A stretch of DNA of 64,000 nucleotides from Paenibacillus thiaminolyticus (lineage in GTDB: Bacteria > Bacillota > Bacilli > Paenibacillales > Paenibacillaceae), in assembly GCF_007066085.1 (NCBI RefSeq), contig NZ_CP041405.1, positions 3,445,001-3,509,000 on the forward strand, given 5' to 3'. The stretch's first letter is position 1, and the number at the start of each line of letters is the position of its first letter. Under the pieces are notes generated by a model. It searched no databases and had not been told where the DNA came from. It worked only from the letters and a program-made list of their open reading frames with translations. Below, piece by piece: positions 8,098 to 16,287 of the stretch. The position numbers and the translations under genes are program-made.

Positions 8098-9015
8098 TTA
8101 TCCCGTGACAGAGTGGTCAAGGCTGCCCGAGGGGGAAGCCGACGTAGCTGGAGCCGCTGATGAAGCAGAAGCAGCAGAAGCCGTTACAACAGCAGAAGCG
8201 GATGCGCGCGTTCCGGAAGTCTGCGCCGGCAAGGCCGGATCCGGATTCGGCCGCAAATAGGCCAGGCAGTAAGCGCCGGCCACGAAGACGGCACCGCCGG
8301 TGAGATTGCCGAGCCAGACGGGGATGAAGTTCATCATATATTCTCCCCAGCTGTAATAGCCTTCGAAGATGGCTGCCGGAATGACGAACATGTTGGCCAC
8401 CACGTGCTGGAAGCCGATGGCCACGAACGTCATCGTCGGGAACCAGATGCCCAATACTTTGCCGCTGAAGCTCTTGGAGCCATAAGACAGCCACACTGCC
8501 AGCGCGACGAGCCAGTTGCAGCCGATACCGGAGACGAACGCTTGCAGGAAGCCTTCTTCCAGCTTGTGCCCGGCGACGGACACCGTCTTCTCGAGATAGA
8601 CGCCATCGGCGGTCAGACCGACGATATGCCCGAAGAAGTAAGCGACGAAGATCGCGCCCAAGAAGTTGCTTAACGTAATGACGATCAGATTGCGAACGAC
8701 CTCGGCGGTCGTAATCCGGCCCTTCATCCGGGCCAATGGGACCGCCATCATATTGCCGGTCAGCAGCTCTCCGCCTCCCAGCAGGACGAGGATGAGCCCG
8801 ATCGGGAAGAGGGAAGCGCCGATAAGCCCCGTGATTGTTCCCCACTCCGGCGGCGCGCCAGCCGTCACCCGTATATACAGTAAGTATCCCAGCGCGATGA
8901 ACGCGCCTGCCAGAAATCCCAATATCACCATGACCGACAGCGGATTGCGGGCCTTGGACGCCCCTGTCTCCACTGTCGCTGCCGCAATCTCCTGCGGCTT
9001 CAAGTATCCTGCCAT
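8098..9015 (-). CDS. Formate/nitrite transporter family (FNT) membrane protein
   Basis: A 305-aa protein with the six-helix FNT channel fold (FocA/NirC/HSC relatives), moving small monovalent anions such as formate, nitrite or hydrosulfide across the membrane. Seen: LGGGELLTGNM (the family Omega-loop region), SNFLGAIFVAYFFG, and the second pore half GIGCNWLVALAVWLS and GFQHVVANMFVIP with the conserved Asn and His. The C-terminal ~40 residues are an unusual low-complexity Ala/Ser tail without family similarity. Start ATG 9015 follows AGGAGGTAATGCAGT. An FNR-like promoter lies upstream, consistent with anaerobic expression. Substrate cannot be told from sequence alone. Confidence 0.9.
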   Translation of the reverse strand: MAGYLKPQEIAAATVETGASKARNPLSVMVILGFLAGAFIALGYLLYIRVTAGAPPEWGTITGLIGASLFPIGLILVLLGGGELLTGNMMAVPLARMKGRITTAEVVRNLIVITLSNFLGAIFVAYFFGHIVGLTADGVYLEKTVSVAGHKLEEGFLQAFVSGIGCNWLVALAVWLSYGSKSFSGKVLGIWFPTMTFVAIGFQHVVANMFVIPAAIFEGYYSWGEYMMNFIPVWLGNLTGGAVFVAGAYCLAYLRPNPDPALPAQTSGTRASASAVVTASAASASSAAPATSASPSGSLDHSVTG

Positions 9016-9141
9016 ACTGCATTACCTCCTGCACTGCAAGTACCTTGCTGGCATATTATCGCATCCTCCCGGATGGACGGAAGCGTCACACCCTATGGAA
9101 TGAGGCGCCGTATTCCAGGCAGATGCCAAAGATGCAAGTTC

Positions 9142-9184
9142 ATTGTATCGAAGCTTCCGCACCGAGGTTGTGCATTTTGTCACA
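9142..9184 (-). promoter_or_regulatory. FNR/CRP-type class II promoter upstream of the FNT gene
   Basis: Inverted repeat TGTGC-N6-TCACA occupies 9169-9184 (one mismatch to TGTGA-N6-TCACA). Read leftward, a -10 box TACAAT lies at 9147-9142. With a start at about 9135 the palindrome is centred exactly at -41.5, the class II activator position. Bacillus Fnr recognises TGTGA-N6-TCACA, and FNT transporters are typical anaerobic targets. Confidence 0.6.
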
Positions 9185-9250
9185 AGGTAATGTTCAAAAT
9201 TAACAATCTAACAACATATCGTGGAACAAGTCAGGACGCCGCAAGAACGG

Positions 9251-9280
9251 AAAAAGCCCGCGCACCTTGCGGCCGCGGAC
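9251..9280 (-). terminator. Intrinsic terminator of the FAD oxidoreductase gene
   Basis: Stem GTCCGCG / CGCGGGC (with one G-T pair), read leftward, followed by TTTTTCC, 14 nt past the stop codon. Confidence 0.75.
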
Positions 9281-9293
9281 TTCTATATATCCA

Positions 9294-10724
9294 TTATGCT
9301 GTGCCGATAATGCTGCGGGCAATATGAACTCCGGCTGCCCCGGCTTGCGCCAGCCCGCGGGTGACGCCGGCTCCGTCGCCGCCGCAGTACAGTCCGGCAA
9401 TCTCGGATTCGAGCGACGCATCCAGCTTCGGGCGGGCGGAGTAGAACTTCGCCTCGACGCCATAAAACAGCGTATGCTCGGAAGCGATTCCCGGCGTTAC
9501 CTTGTCCAGCGCCTCCATCATTTCGATGAGGCTCTTCATTGTGTTGTATGGCAGCACGAGGCCCAGATCGCCTGGGACCCCCTCGCGCAGCGTCGGCTCC
9601 AGGAAGCCTTCCCGGATGCGCTTCTCGGTAGAACGGCGCCCGCGTAGAATATCGCCGTACTTCTGCACAATGACGCCGCCGCCGGACAGATCGTTGGCGC
9701 GCTTGCAGATTTCGCGGGCATATTCGTTCGGCTTGTCGAACGGCTCCGTGAACGTGTGCGATACGAGCAGAGCGAAGTTCGTATTTTTCGAGCCGAGCTT
9801 CGGATCCTTGTAGGAATGACCGTTCGCGCACATAATGCCGCTGTGGTTCTCCACCACGACATGTCCGGACGGATTGCTGCAGAATGTGCGCACCCGTGTG
9901 CCTACAGACGTGTTGAAAATGAATTTTCCTTCATACAGATGCTCGTTAATCTCGCGCATGACAACGTCCGGTGTCTCGACGCGCACGCCAACGTCGACCT
10001 GATTGTTGTACATTTTCAGGCGGCGCTTCTTCAGAATCTCCGTCAGCCAGGCGGAGCCGTCCCGTCCCGGCACGACAACGACGCGATCGGCTTCAATCGT
10101 CTCGCCGCCCTTCAGCTCGATGCCCTTCACGACATGGCGGCCGTCTTCCTTCACGGTTACGAGATCCGCCACTTCGGTCTTATGCATCATTTCGATCCGC
10201 GTCTTCAAGTATTCAAAAATCGATTGTAAAATCTCCAGGTTCTGCTCCGTCCCCAAGTGGCGGACTTCCGCACGCAGCAGCTTCAGCCCTGCCGCATATC
10301 CCTGCTGTTCAATCCGGCGCACGGTATCCGTCGTCGGGTCCGTTATATTCGTCGTAGCGCCGTGGTCCAAATTGATCCGGTCCACGTATTGAATGAGGTC
10401 GAGCACCTGCGACGGCGGCAAATAATCGGTCAGCCAGCCGCCGAATTCGGTCGTAATGTTGAATTTGCCGTCACTGTAGGCGCCGGCTCCGCCGAAGCCG
10501 TTCGTGATGGAACAGGCGGGCAAGCATCCGGCGAATTCTTTGCGGCCGATAGCCGGAGGGCATAATTGAATTTTCTCCTCCAGAATCGGACAGCTCCGCC
10601 GGTATATATCATGGCCTTTGTCCACTAACAAAACGTTAAGGCCGGGGGCTTTCAACGTCAACTCATAGCATGTAAAAATTCCCGCAGGCCCTGCACCAAC
10701 GACAATGACATCATACTTGCTCAT
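9294..10724 (-). CDS. NAD(P)/FAD-dependent oxidoreductase (COG2509-like)
   Basis: An approximately 476-aa flavoprotein. Rossmann motif VIVVGAGPAGIFTCYEL is at the N-terminus, an FAD-contact segment VVVPGRDGSAWL in the middle and the closing GLYCGGDGAGVTRGLAQAG, which binds FAD in this superfamily. It matches the uncharacterised FAD-dependent dehydrogenases grouped as COG2509; substrate unknown. The start at 10724 (MSKYDVIVVGAG) is chosen because GGAGG lies at suitable distance; longer frames reach 10844 but run into the riboswitch leader. The ~120-nt leader beyond it carries a purine-family aptamer and terminator, tying expression to a purine-like ligand. The gene is otherwise alone. Confidence 0.85.
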   Translation of the reverse strand: MSKYDVIVVGAGPAGIFTCYELTLKAPGLNVLLVDKGHDIYRRSCPILEEKIQLCPPAIGRKEFAGCLPACSITNGFGGAGAYSDGKFNITTEFGGWLTDYLPPSQVLDLIQYVDRINLDHGATTNITDPTTDTVRRIEQQGYAAGLKLLRAEVRHLGTEQNLEILQSIFEYLKTRIEMMHKTEVADLVTVKEDGRHVVKGIELKGGETIEADRVVVVPGRDGSAWLTEILKKRRLKMYNNQVDVGVRVETPDVVMREINEHLYEGKFIFNTSVGTRVRTFCSNPSGHVVVENHSGIMCANGHSYKDPKLGSKNTNFALLVSHTFTEPFDKPNEYAREICKRANDLSGGGVIVQKYGDILRGRRSTEKRIREGFLEPTLREGVPGDLGLVLPYNTMKSLIEMMEALDKVTPGIASEHTLFYGVEAKFYSARPKLDASLESEIAGLYCGGDGAGVTRGLAQAGAAGVHIARSIIGTA

Positions 10725-10809
10725 AAGATCAAGATCCTCCTCGTTCATAACACGTTGTATGAATCTGAATGGGGCGAATGACGAAATTTCCGTTCCTTTT
10801 CTGGACGAC

Positions 10810-10916
10810 AAAAATCCTGACTTCACCCGGGTATGCGGAAGCACACCGCTCGTAGTCAGGAATTTACGGCTCCTGGTAGAGACCCCCGGACCTTATCTCC
10901 GGGAATATACGAACAG
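10810..10916 (-). promoter_or_regulatory. Purine-family riboswitch (aptamer 10846-10916, terminator 10810-10861)
   Basis: Read leftward from 10916, P1 CTGTTCGTA pairs with TACGAGCGG; P2 is CCCGGA / TCCGGG with loop GATAAGG; P3 is CAGGA / TCCTG with loop GCCGTAAAT; the core is GTCTCTACC and TGACTACG. This matches the guanine/adenine riboswitch fold, with C at the ligand-pairing position (guanine type), but the usual GTTTCTACC core has a T-to-C change (position equivalent to U48 of xpt). The next hairpin TCCTGACT / AGTCAGGA followed by TTTTT reuses the 3' arm of P3, so aptamer folding and terminator formation are mutually exclusive. That predicts ligand-induced expression of the oxidoreductase. 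Confidence 0.87.
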
Positions 10917-11263
10917 GAATAATAATGCCAACATTGTGATCAACTTTATTGCCGCTCCCCCAAGGGGACGACATGGATATTGTAACGAATTTAGCCGAAC
11001 GTGTCAACGAAGTTTTGTTTTATCGTTCGTTATTTTTTCGTAAAAAGGGAAGAAATCCATAGGGTTCAGAAAGAAAAGTAAGCCCAAATCCGAATATTTA
11101 CGAAAATCGCATACTTTTTTTCCATCGGCTTCAGCCCCAAGATCCTTTACTCCCGTTCACGAAAAATACGCTATGATGGAGAATGTGTGTCCTGGCCCGA
11201 AGCTGCTAAGCTTGCCATTGGATATGACGATTGAAGAAGATTCAATGAAAAGGCGTGAAATTA
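10917..11263. other. Intergenic region between divergent riboswitch and LytTR-ABC genes
   Basis: Contains the unassigned promoter of the leftward riboswitch transcript and the leader of the rightward LytTR-ABC gene. A possible -10 TATGAT lies near 11172 but no convincing -35. No ORF or repeat is supported here. Confidence 0.4.
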
Positions 11264-12484
11264 ATGAAACCTGACTCCCCTGCCCGATCGGGCGGACTCG
11301 TTCTCGACCATCTCTATGTCGCCCAAGGCAATTCGACGCTCCTGGATACGCTCCATGTCACGGTACAGCCGGGCCAATGCCTGGCCGTGCAATGCAACCA
11401 TGTCACAGGCCAGCTCATCATGAATGTGCTGGCCGGCACCGCTGCCACGTCTACCGGAACCGTAAGCTGGAACGGCCTTCCCCTCCACTCTCCCGCAGCG
11501 AGGGCCCACATCAGCTGGATCCGTCAGGAGGATACAGTGCATGAACGGTTGACCGTGCGGGAGGCTGTCGGATTGTATATGAAATTATATAATGCATTCG
11601 ACAAATTCAGACTGGAATCCGTATTGAAGCTGACCGGACTATGGAGCAAGCAGAACGTCCGGCTGGGCAAGTGCACGGAAGCCGAGCAGCGGCGCTTCCA
11701 GCTTGCCCGGGCCGCCGCGGTGAAGCCTGAGCTGATTATCGTGGAGGATCCGGAATTCCATCTCGACCTGGAGAGCTGCTTCCTGCTGCGCCTATGGATT
11801 CGCGAGCTCTGCCAGGAAGGGGCCGCCTTCTTCATGACCGTGCCTTCGCTGGAGAGCGCGCTGACGCTGACGGACACCGTCCTGCGCTGGACGCCGGCCG
11901 GCTTCAAGGAGGTCATCCTCGACGAAGACGGCTCCAGCCAAGCGGCGGAAGGAACGGCCGCCTTGCCCCAGGAAGCGGCGGACGACCGCTCCTCCCCCGA
12001 AGCCGCGCCAAGCACGGCCAAGAAGCAAGCGGACGGCCCCCCAGCTTCCGAAGCGGACAGCGCTGCCGGCGGATCGCCTTCACCGGCAGATGCTGCGGAC
12101 GGGGCCGGGACGCCGCCTGTCAGCCAGCGGCACTATCCGCAGATTGTCTTCGACAAAGTGCCGGCACGCGTGGAGGACAAAATTGTGCTCATCGATCCGT
12201 TGGAGATGATCTATATCGAGAGCCAGGACGGAGCGGCTCATCTCCATGTCCAATCCGGCGAATATCCGTGCTCCATGACACTGCAGGAATTGGAGCAGAA
12301 ATTAAAGCCGTTCGGCTTTTTCCGCTGCCATCGCTCGTATCTGGTCAATCTGCAGCGCGTGCGCGAAGTCATCATCTGGTCACGCAACAGCTACAGCCTT
12401 GTGCTGGACGATGAGAAGAAAAGCACGGTGCCGCTCTCGAAGAGCAAATACGAGGAAATGAAGGCGATTATGGGCATTTCGTAA
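11264..12484 (+). CDS. ABC-ATPase-like domain fused to LytTR DNA-binding domain
   Basis: An approximately 406-aa regulator. Residues ~10-215 have the order of an ABC ATPase but the nucleotide-binding motifs are degenerate: the Walker A position reads VQCNHVTGQLIM instead of GxxGxGKS, and the signature region is KCTEAEQRRFQLA; Walker B is ELIIVEDPEF. A ~75-residue Ala/Pro/Ser-rich linker follows, then a complete LytTR domain (from IDPLEMIYIES to the end, with FFRCHRSYLVNL and SYSLVLDD). Such proteins probably bind DNA and sense or partner with a transporter rather than hydrolyse ATP. The adjacent downstream ABC ATPase/permease pair is the likely target. ATG 11264 is preferred; GTG 11255 is possible. 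Confidence 0.85.
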   Translation: MKPDSPARSGGLVLDHLYVAQGNSTLLDTLHVTVQPGQCLAVQCNHVTGQLIMNVLAGTAATSTGTVSWNGLPLHSPAARAHISWIRQEDTVHERLTVREAVGLYMKLYNAFDKFRLESVLKLTGLWSKQNVRLGKCTEAEQRRFQLARAAAVKPELIIVEDPEFHLDLESCFLLRLWIRELCQEGAAFFMTVPSLESALTLTDTVLRWTPAGFKEVILDEDGSSQAAEGTAALPQEAADDRSSPEAAPSTAKKQADGPPASEADSAAGGSPSPADAADGAGTPPVSQRHYPQIVFDKVPARVEDKIVLIDPLEMIYIESQDGAAHLHVQSGEYPCSMTLQELEQKLKPFGFFRCHRSYLVNLQRVREVIIWSRNSYSLVLDDEKKSTVPLSKSKYEEMKAIMGIS

Positions 12485-12675
12485 CGGGCACACGGCGCAT
12501 TTCCGCCGCAAGCACCGGTTCATTCAGCACTCGTTCCGTTGCGTTCATCGCCTGAGGTGCGCTTCTCGCCGATCATTTGCGGCAGCCTGTTCCCTCCCGG
12601 GATATGATGAGGTCAACCAATTGAACTCGTTCAGCTCAAGTGAATCCATCAACTACCCCATGGGAGGAAACCAAT

Positions 12676-13530
12676 ATGGAACCTATTATTGAAGCCCGCG
12701 CCCTGACCAAAATGTTCGGCAATAAATCCGCGCTCCGGTCGCTCGACTTCGCCGTTCACAAAGGAGAAACGTTCGGCTTCCTCGGGCCAAGCGGATCTGG
12801 TAAGACGACCACGATTAAAGTATTGACCGCTCAGTTGCTGCCTACATCCGGGACAGCGCGCGTATTCGGGCAGGATGTCGCCCGTATGACGGAAGCGGAG
12901 CGCTACCAGCATTTGTCCCGCATCGGCATCCTGACCGACAACAGCACGTTATACGATCGGCTGTCTGTGCAGGACAATCTGGAAATGTTCTGCAAGCTGT
13001 ACCAGGTGCCTGCCAACAGAGTGACGGAAGCACTGGAACAGGTCAATCTGGCGCACGAACGGCAAACCGTCGTCAAAAACCTGTCCAAAGGAATGAAGCA
13101 GCGTGTCACGCTGGCCCGGGCCCTGCTTCACGGACCGGAGATTCTGTTCCTGGATGAGCCGACGTCGGCGCTCGATCCGGGGAACACCCGCCGCATTCAT
13201 GAATCGTTGAAAGAATTGAATCGCGCCGGGACGACCATCTTTCTCTCCACGCACGACATGGAAGAAGCGGAGACGCTCTGCGATCGAATCGCCTTTCTGC
13301 ATCAAGGGCTCATCAGCGCCATGGATACGCCGCAGTTGCTTCGCCGCCGCTTTGCCGATGCGACGATTACACTCACGACAACGGACGGATCGTATCAGGT
13401 GGACTGTGACGAGGAAGGCGCGCGCCGCGTCTCCGAGGCGATGACCTCCGGGAAGCTGGTGTCCATCCATTCGAATGAACCGACGTTAAGCGATATTTTT
13501 ATTAGAATTACGGGGGGAGCCGTATTATGA
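12676..13530 (+). CDS. ABC transporter ATP-binding protein
   Basis: A 284-aa ATPase of the drug/bacteriocin-exporter (CcmA/NatA/BcrA-like) class. Walker A GPSGSGKTTT, signature NLSKGMKQRVTLARAL, Walker B ILFLDEPTSALDP and H-loop FLSTHDMEE are all intact. Start ATG 12676 follows GGGAGG at 8-nt spacing. The stop overlaps the permease start in an ATGA-type arrangement, so they are translated together. Preceded by the LytTR-ABC regulator; the 190-bp gap contains ACTCGTTC twice (12529 and 12625), a possible but unproven regulator site. Substrate unknown; toxic peptide or antibiotic export is plausible. Confidence 0.92.
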   Translation: MEPIIEARALTKMFGNKSALRSLDFAVHKGETFGFLGPSGSGKTTTIKVLTAQLLPTSGTARVFGQDVARMTEAERYQHLSRIGILTDNSTLYDRLSVQDNLEMFCKLYQVPANRVTEALEQVNLAHERQTVVKNLSKGMKQRVTLARALLHGPEILFLDEPTSALDPGNTRRIHESLKELNRAGTTIFLSTHDMEEAETLCDRIAFLHQGLISAMDTPQLLRRRFADATITLTTTDGSYQVDCDEEGARRVSEAMTSGKLVSIHSNEPTLSDIFIRITGGAVL

Positions 13531-14237
13531 CTTACGCATGGAAACGAATCTCGGCGATTGTCGAGAAAGAATGGAAGGATTGCTTCCGCAATCCCGTTCT
13601 GCTGAGCACGGCCGTTCTGCCGATTATCTTCGCCTTTCTGTTCCGCGGCATGGAGGAAGCAGGGACCAGTGTGCCGTCGATGCCAATCAATATGGCGCTG
13701 ACGATGACAGGGGCCTTCGTGCTCGCGATGATGGTCGCCGAGGAGAAGGAGAAGCATACACTGCGAGTGCTCATGCTCTCGCCGGCCAGACCGTTTGAGG
13801 TGTTGATTGGCAAGAGCGTCATCGCTGCTCTAATGACAGTGGCAGCCATTATTTTGACCCTGTTGATCGCGGATACTCCCGCCCTGTCTCCGCTTGCCCT
13901 TGTCATTCTGCTTGTTCCAAGCATCTTGATGTATTTGGCGATCGGCACCCTGATCGGCTTGCTATCCCGAACGTCGATGGAGACTTCCTTCCTCGGCATG
14001 CCGCTGCTCCTTCTCTTCCTGATGGGGCCCATGTTCGGCTCGCTTCTGAACCATCCGGCGGTCGACTTGATTATCAGTTATCTGCCGACGGAGCAGCTGT
14101 CCCTGGCTTGCTTCAAGCTGTGGAATGGCGGGACGCTGGCCGACGCACTGCCGCATGCCGGCATCATCGTCGTCTGGTTGGCCGCCTGCCTGCTCCTGTG
14201 CTACACGACGTACCGCACGAAGCGGTATGACGTGTAG
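13527..14237 (+). CDS. ABC-2 type transporter permease
   Basis: A 236-aa integral membrane partner of the preceding ATPase, with about six hydrophobic segments and the ABC-2 pattern including AEEKEKHTLRVLMLSP after the second helix. Start ATG overlaps the ATPase stop by 4 nt. Together the two form a simple two-subunit exporter. A GC-rich hairpin follows at 14365-14394 without a T-tract. Confidence 0.9.
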   Translation: MTYAWKRISAIVEKEWKDCFRNPVLLSTAVLPIIFAFLFRGMEEAGTSVPSMPINMALTMTGAFVLAMMVAEEKEKHTLRVLMLSPARPFEVLIGKSVIAALMTVAAIILTLLIADTPALSPLALVILLVPSILMYLAIGTLIGLLSRTSMETSFLGMPLLLLFLMGPMFGSLLNHPAVDLIISYLPTEQLSLACFKLWNGGTLADALPHAGIIVVWLAACLLLCYTTYRTKRYDV

Positions 14238-14364
14238 GCGAGCGAGAGCACGCACCGCAGCCGTCGACAGCTGGGACTATTTCCCGAGAAATAAAGACAG
14301 CATTCGACGCCGGGCCGACCGGCGCCCCCAAAGAGGCAACAAAAAGGATATATGCCGCCCTGTT

Positions 14365-14394
14365 CCGGCCTGCCGGTTTGCTTCCGCAGGCCGG
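14365..14394 (+). terminator. Hairpin in the 438-bp gap before the MFS gene
   Basis: Perfect 9-bp stem CCGGCCTGC / GCAGGCCGG with a 12-nt loop. No T-tract, so function as terminator is tentative. The remainder of 14238-14675 shows no supportable gene. Confidence 0.35.
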
Positions 14395-14675
14395 CTTCGC
14401 GTTATCCGGCCAAGCGGCTGCTGGATTGCGATATCCAGCGCAAGACCGCTTCCGGCGGCGGGAATGCCCGGTTTGCGCTCCGATCTGCGGAATAATTTGG
14501 ATTGCCTCCCGTCCCAAAAACTTGTATCGTAGCATCATCCCGATGAACGTTGCGGGACATGGCCTTATCTTCCGAAGGTTTATTGAACGGCCCCTTCCCG
14601 TCTGTCCATCCGTTGTCCGGTTGAGAAGGACGCAAGGCCGCCATTATGATACATCCGTCAAGAAAGGAGCTGCAT

Positions 14676-15938
14676 ATGAACAGCAAACCAATAGCCGCCT
14701 CGCGCCCTGCGCCCGATCTGCTCAAGCAGGCAAGCCCGCAGCAGGATACGGTCTTCCGCATTCTGCTGGCCATCAGCTTCGTCCATCTGTTCAATGATTC
14801 GATTCAAGCCGTCATTCCCGCGATTTTTCCGATATTAAAAGATACGATGCGGCTCTCGTACGGACAGATCGGCTGGATCGCCTTCGCCATCAACTTCACC
14901 GCTTCGATTATGCAGCCAGTTGTCGGCTATGCGGCCGATCGGCGGCCGACGCCGGCGCTGCTGCCCATCGGCATGACGTTCACGTTTTTCGGCGTGCTCC
15001 TCTTGGCGCTGGCGCCGAATTACGGGCTGGTGCTGCTGGCCGTCATCCTCGTCGGACTCGGCTCGGCCGCCTTCCATCCGGAAGGGATGCGCGTCGCCCA
15101 TATGGCCGCCGGACTTCGCAAAGGACTTGCCCAATCCATCTTCCAGGTCGGCGGCAACACCGGGCAGTCCCTTGCCCCGATGCTGACCAAGTGGGTTTTT
15201 ATCCCCTTCGGTCAGATGGGAGCGCTCGGCTTCACCTTCATCGCAGGGGCCGGCATCGCCGTGCAGACGTATATCGCACGCTGGTACCGCGGCATGCTCG
15301 ACGCCGGGTACACATTCGCGAAGCGCCATAATCAGCGCAAGATGGACCCGGCAAGGCGCAAAAGCATCACCTGGGCGACCCTGATTCTCGTCGTGGTCGT
15401 CTTCGTCCGCTCCTGGTACGGAGCCGCTATCGGCAGCTATTATGCTTTTTATTTAATGGAAGACTACAAGCTTACGCTGGACCAGGCCCAATTGTATATC
15501 TTTCTGTTCCTGGGAGCAGGTGCGGTCGGCACCTTCTTCGGCGGGCCGCTGGCGGATCGGTTCGGCCGCCGCAATCTCATCCTGGCCTCGATGCTCGGCA
15601 CCGCGCCCTTGGCGCTGCTGCTGCCGTTCGTCAATCTGTTCTGGGCTGGGGTGCTGTTGGCGCTTACCGGCTTCATCCTGCTCTCCAGCTTCTCGGTGAC
15701 CGTTATCTACGCCCAGCAGCTCCATCCGGGCAATATCGGGACGGTCTCCGGCCTCATCACCGGCTTCGCCTTCGGCATGGGCGGAGTCGGCGCCTTGGCG
15801 CTCGGCTACTTCATCGACGGCTTCGGCATTAGCCAGATTATGATCATCTGCGGCTTCCTGCCGCTCCTGGGCGTTCTCGCTCTGCTGCTGCCGAAGGATC
15901 GCACGTTGAATGAATGGGCGCAAGATGCCGAAGCATAA
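14676..15938 (+). CDS. MFS transporter, fosmidomycin-resistance (Fsr) family
   Basis: A 420-aa, 12-helix major facilitator. The N-terminus FVHLFNDSIQAVIPAIFPIL and the segment FAINFTASIMQPVVGYAADRR are characteristic of Fsr-type exporters, as is GGNTGQSLAPM in helix 4-5. The second half carries GGPLADRFGRRN, the MFS loop motif. Start ATG 14676 has AAAGGAG 8 nt upstream; an in-frame ATG at 14646 lacks one. Fsr homologues give fosmidomycin resistance in E. coli when overproduced, but the physiological substrate is unknown. Monocistronic. Confidence 0.88.
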   Translation: MNSKPIAASRPAPDLLKQASPQQDTVFRILLAISFVHLFNDSIQAVIPAIFPILKDTMRLSYGQIGWIAFAINFTASIMQPVVGYAADRRPTPALLPIGMTFTFFGVLLLALAPNYGLVLLAVILVGLGSAAFHPEGMRVAHMAAGLRKGLAQSIFQVGGNTGQSLAPMLTKWVFIPFGQMGALGFTFIAGAGIAVQTYIARWYRGMLDAGYTFAKRHNQRKMDPARRKSITWATLILVVVVFVRSWYGAAIGSYYAFYLMEDYKLTLDQAQLYIFLFLGAGAVGTFFGGPLADRFGRRNLILASMLGTAPLALLLPFVNLFWAGVLLALTGFILLSSFSVTVIYAQQLHPGNIGTVSGLITGFAFGMGGVGALALGYFIDGFGISQIMIICGFLPLLGVLALLLPKDRTLNEWAQDAEA

Positions 15939-16287
15939 TGTACCGACAGCACCGTAATTCGCCGTGGCCACCGCCGCTTCGGATTGCGGTGCTTCACCGT
16001 TTGGACACATTTGTCCGAGCTTCCCCTCTTTACACTTGCTCCCCGCGCTCACTAGATCTACAATATGATGAGCTTGCAATCGTTGCTTGCATACGCCGAT
16101 CGCGGCAGCATCTCGCATCAGACCCGTGAACGAACCCGCTATCCCGGCAAGTCCGCAGTTGGATGAGGAGCTTGTGGAATCCGCCCCGATTCGCCAGCCA
16201 GTAAGACTATCACATGTTACCGTGGAGATACGGATCACATATCCATCGTTCTAGACAGCATAAGAAAATACTTGGAGGTGATGGAGG
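15939..16287. other. Intergenic region with one weak hairpin
   Basis: AGCACCG (15948-15954) can pair with CGGTGCT (15987-15993), a possible terminator for the MFS gene. No promoter, ORF or repeat is convincing in the rest. Confidence 0.3.
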
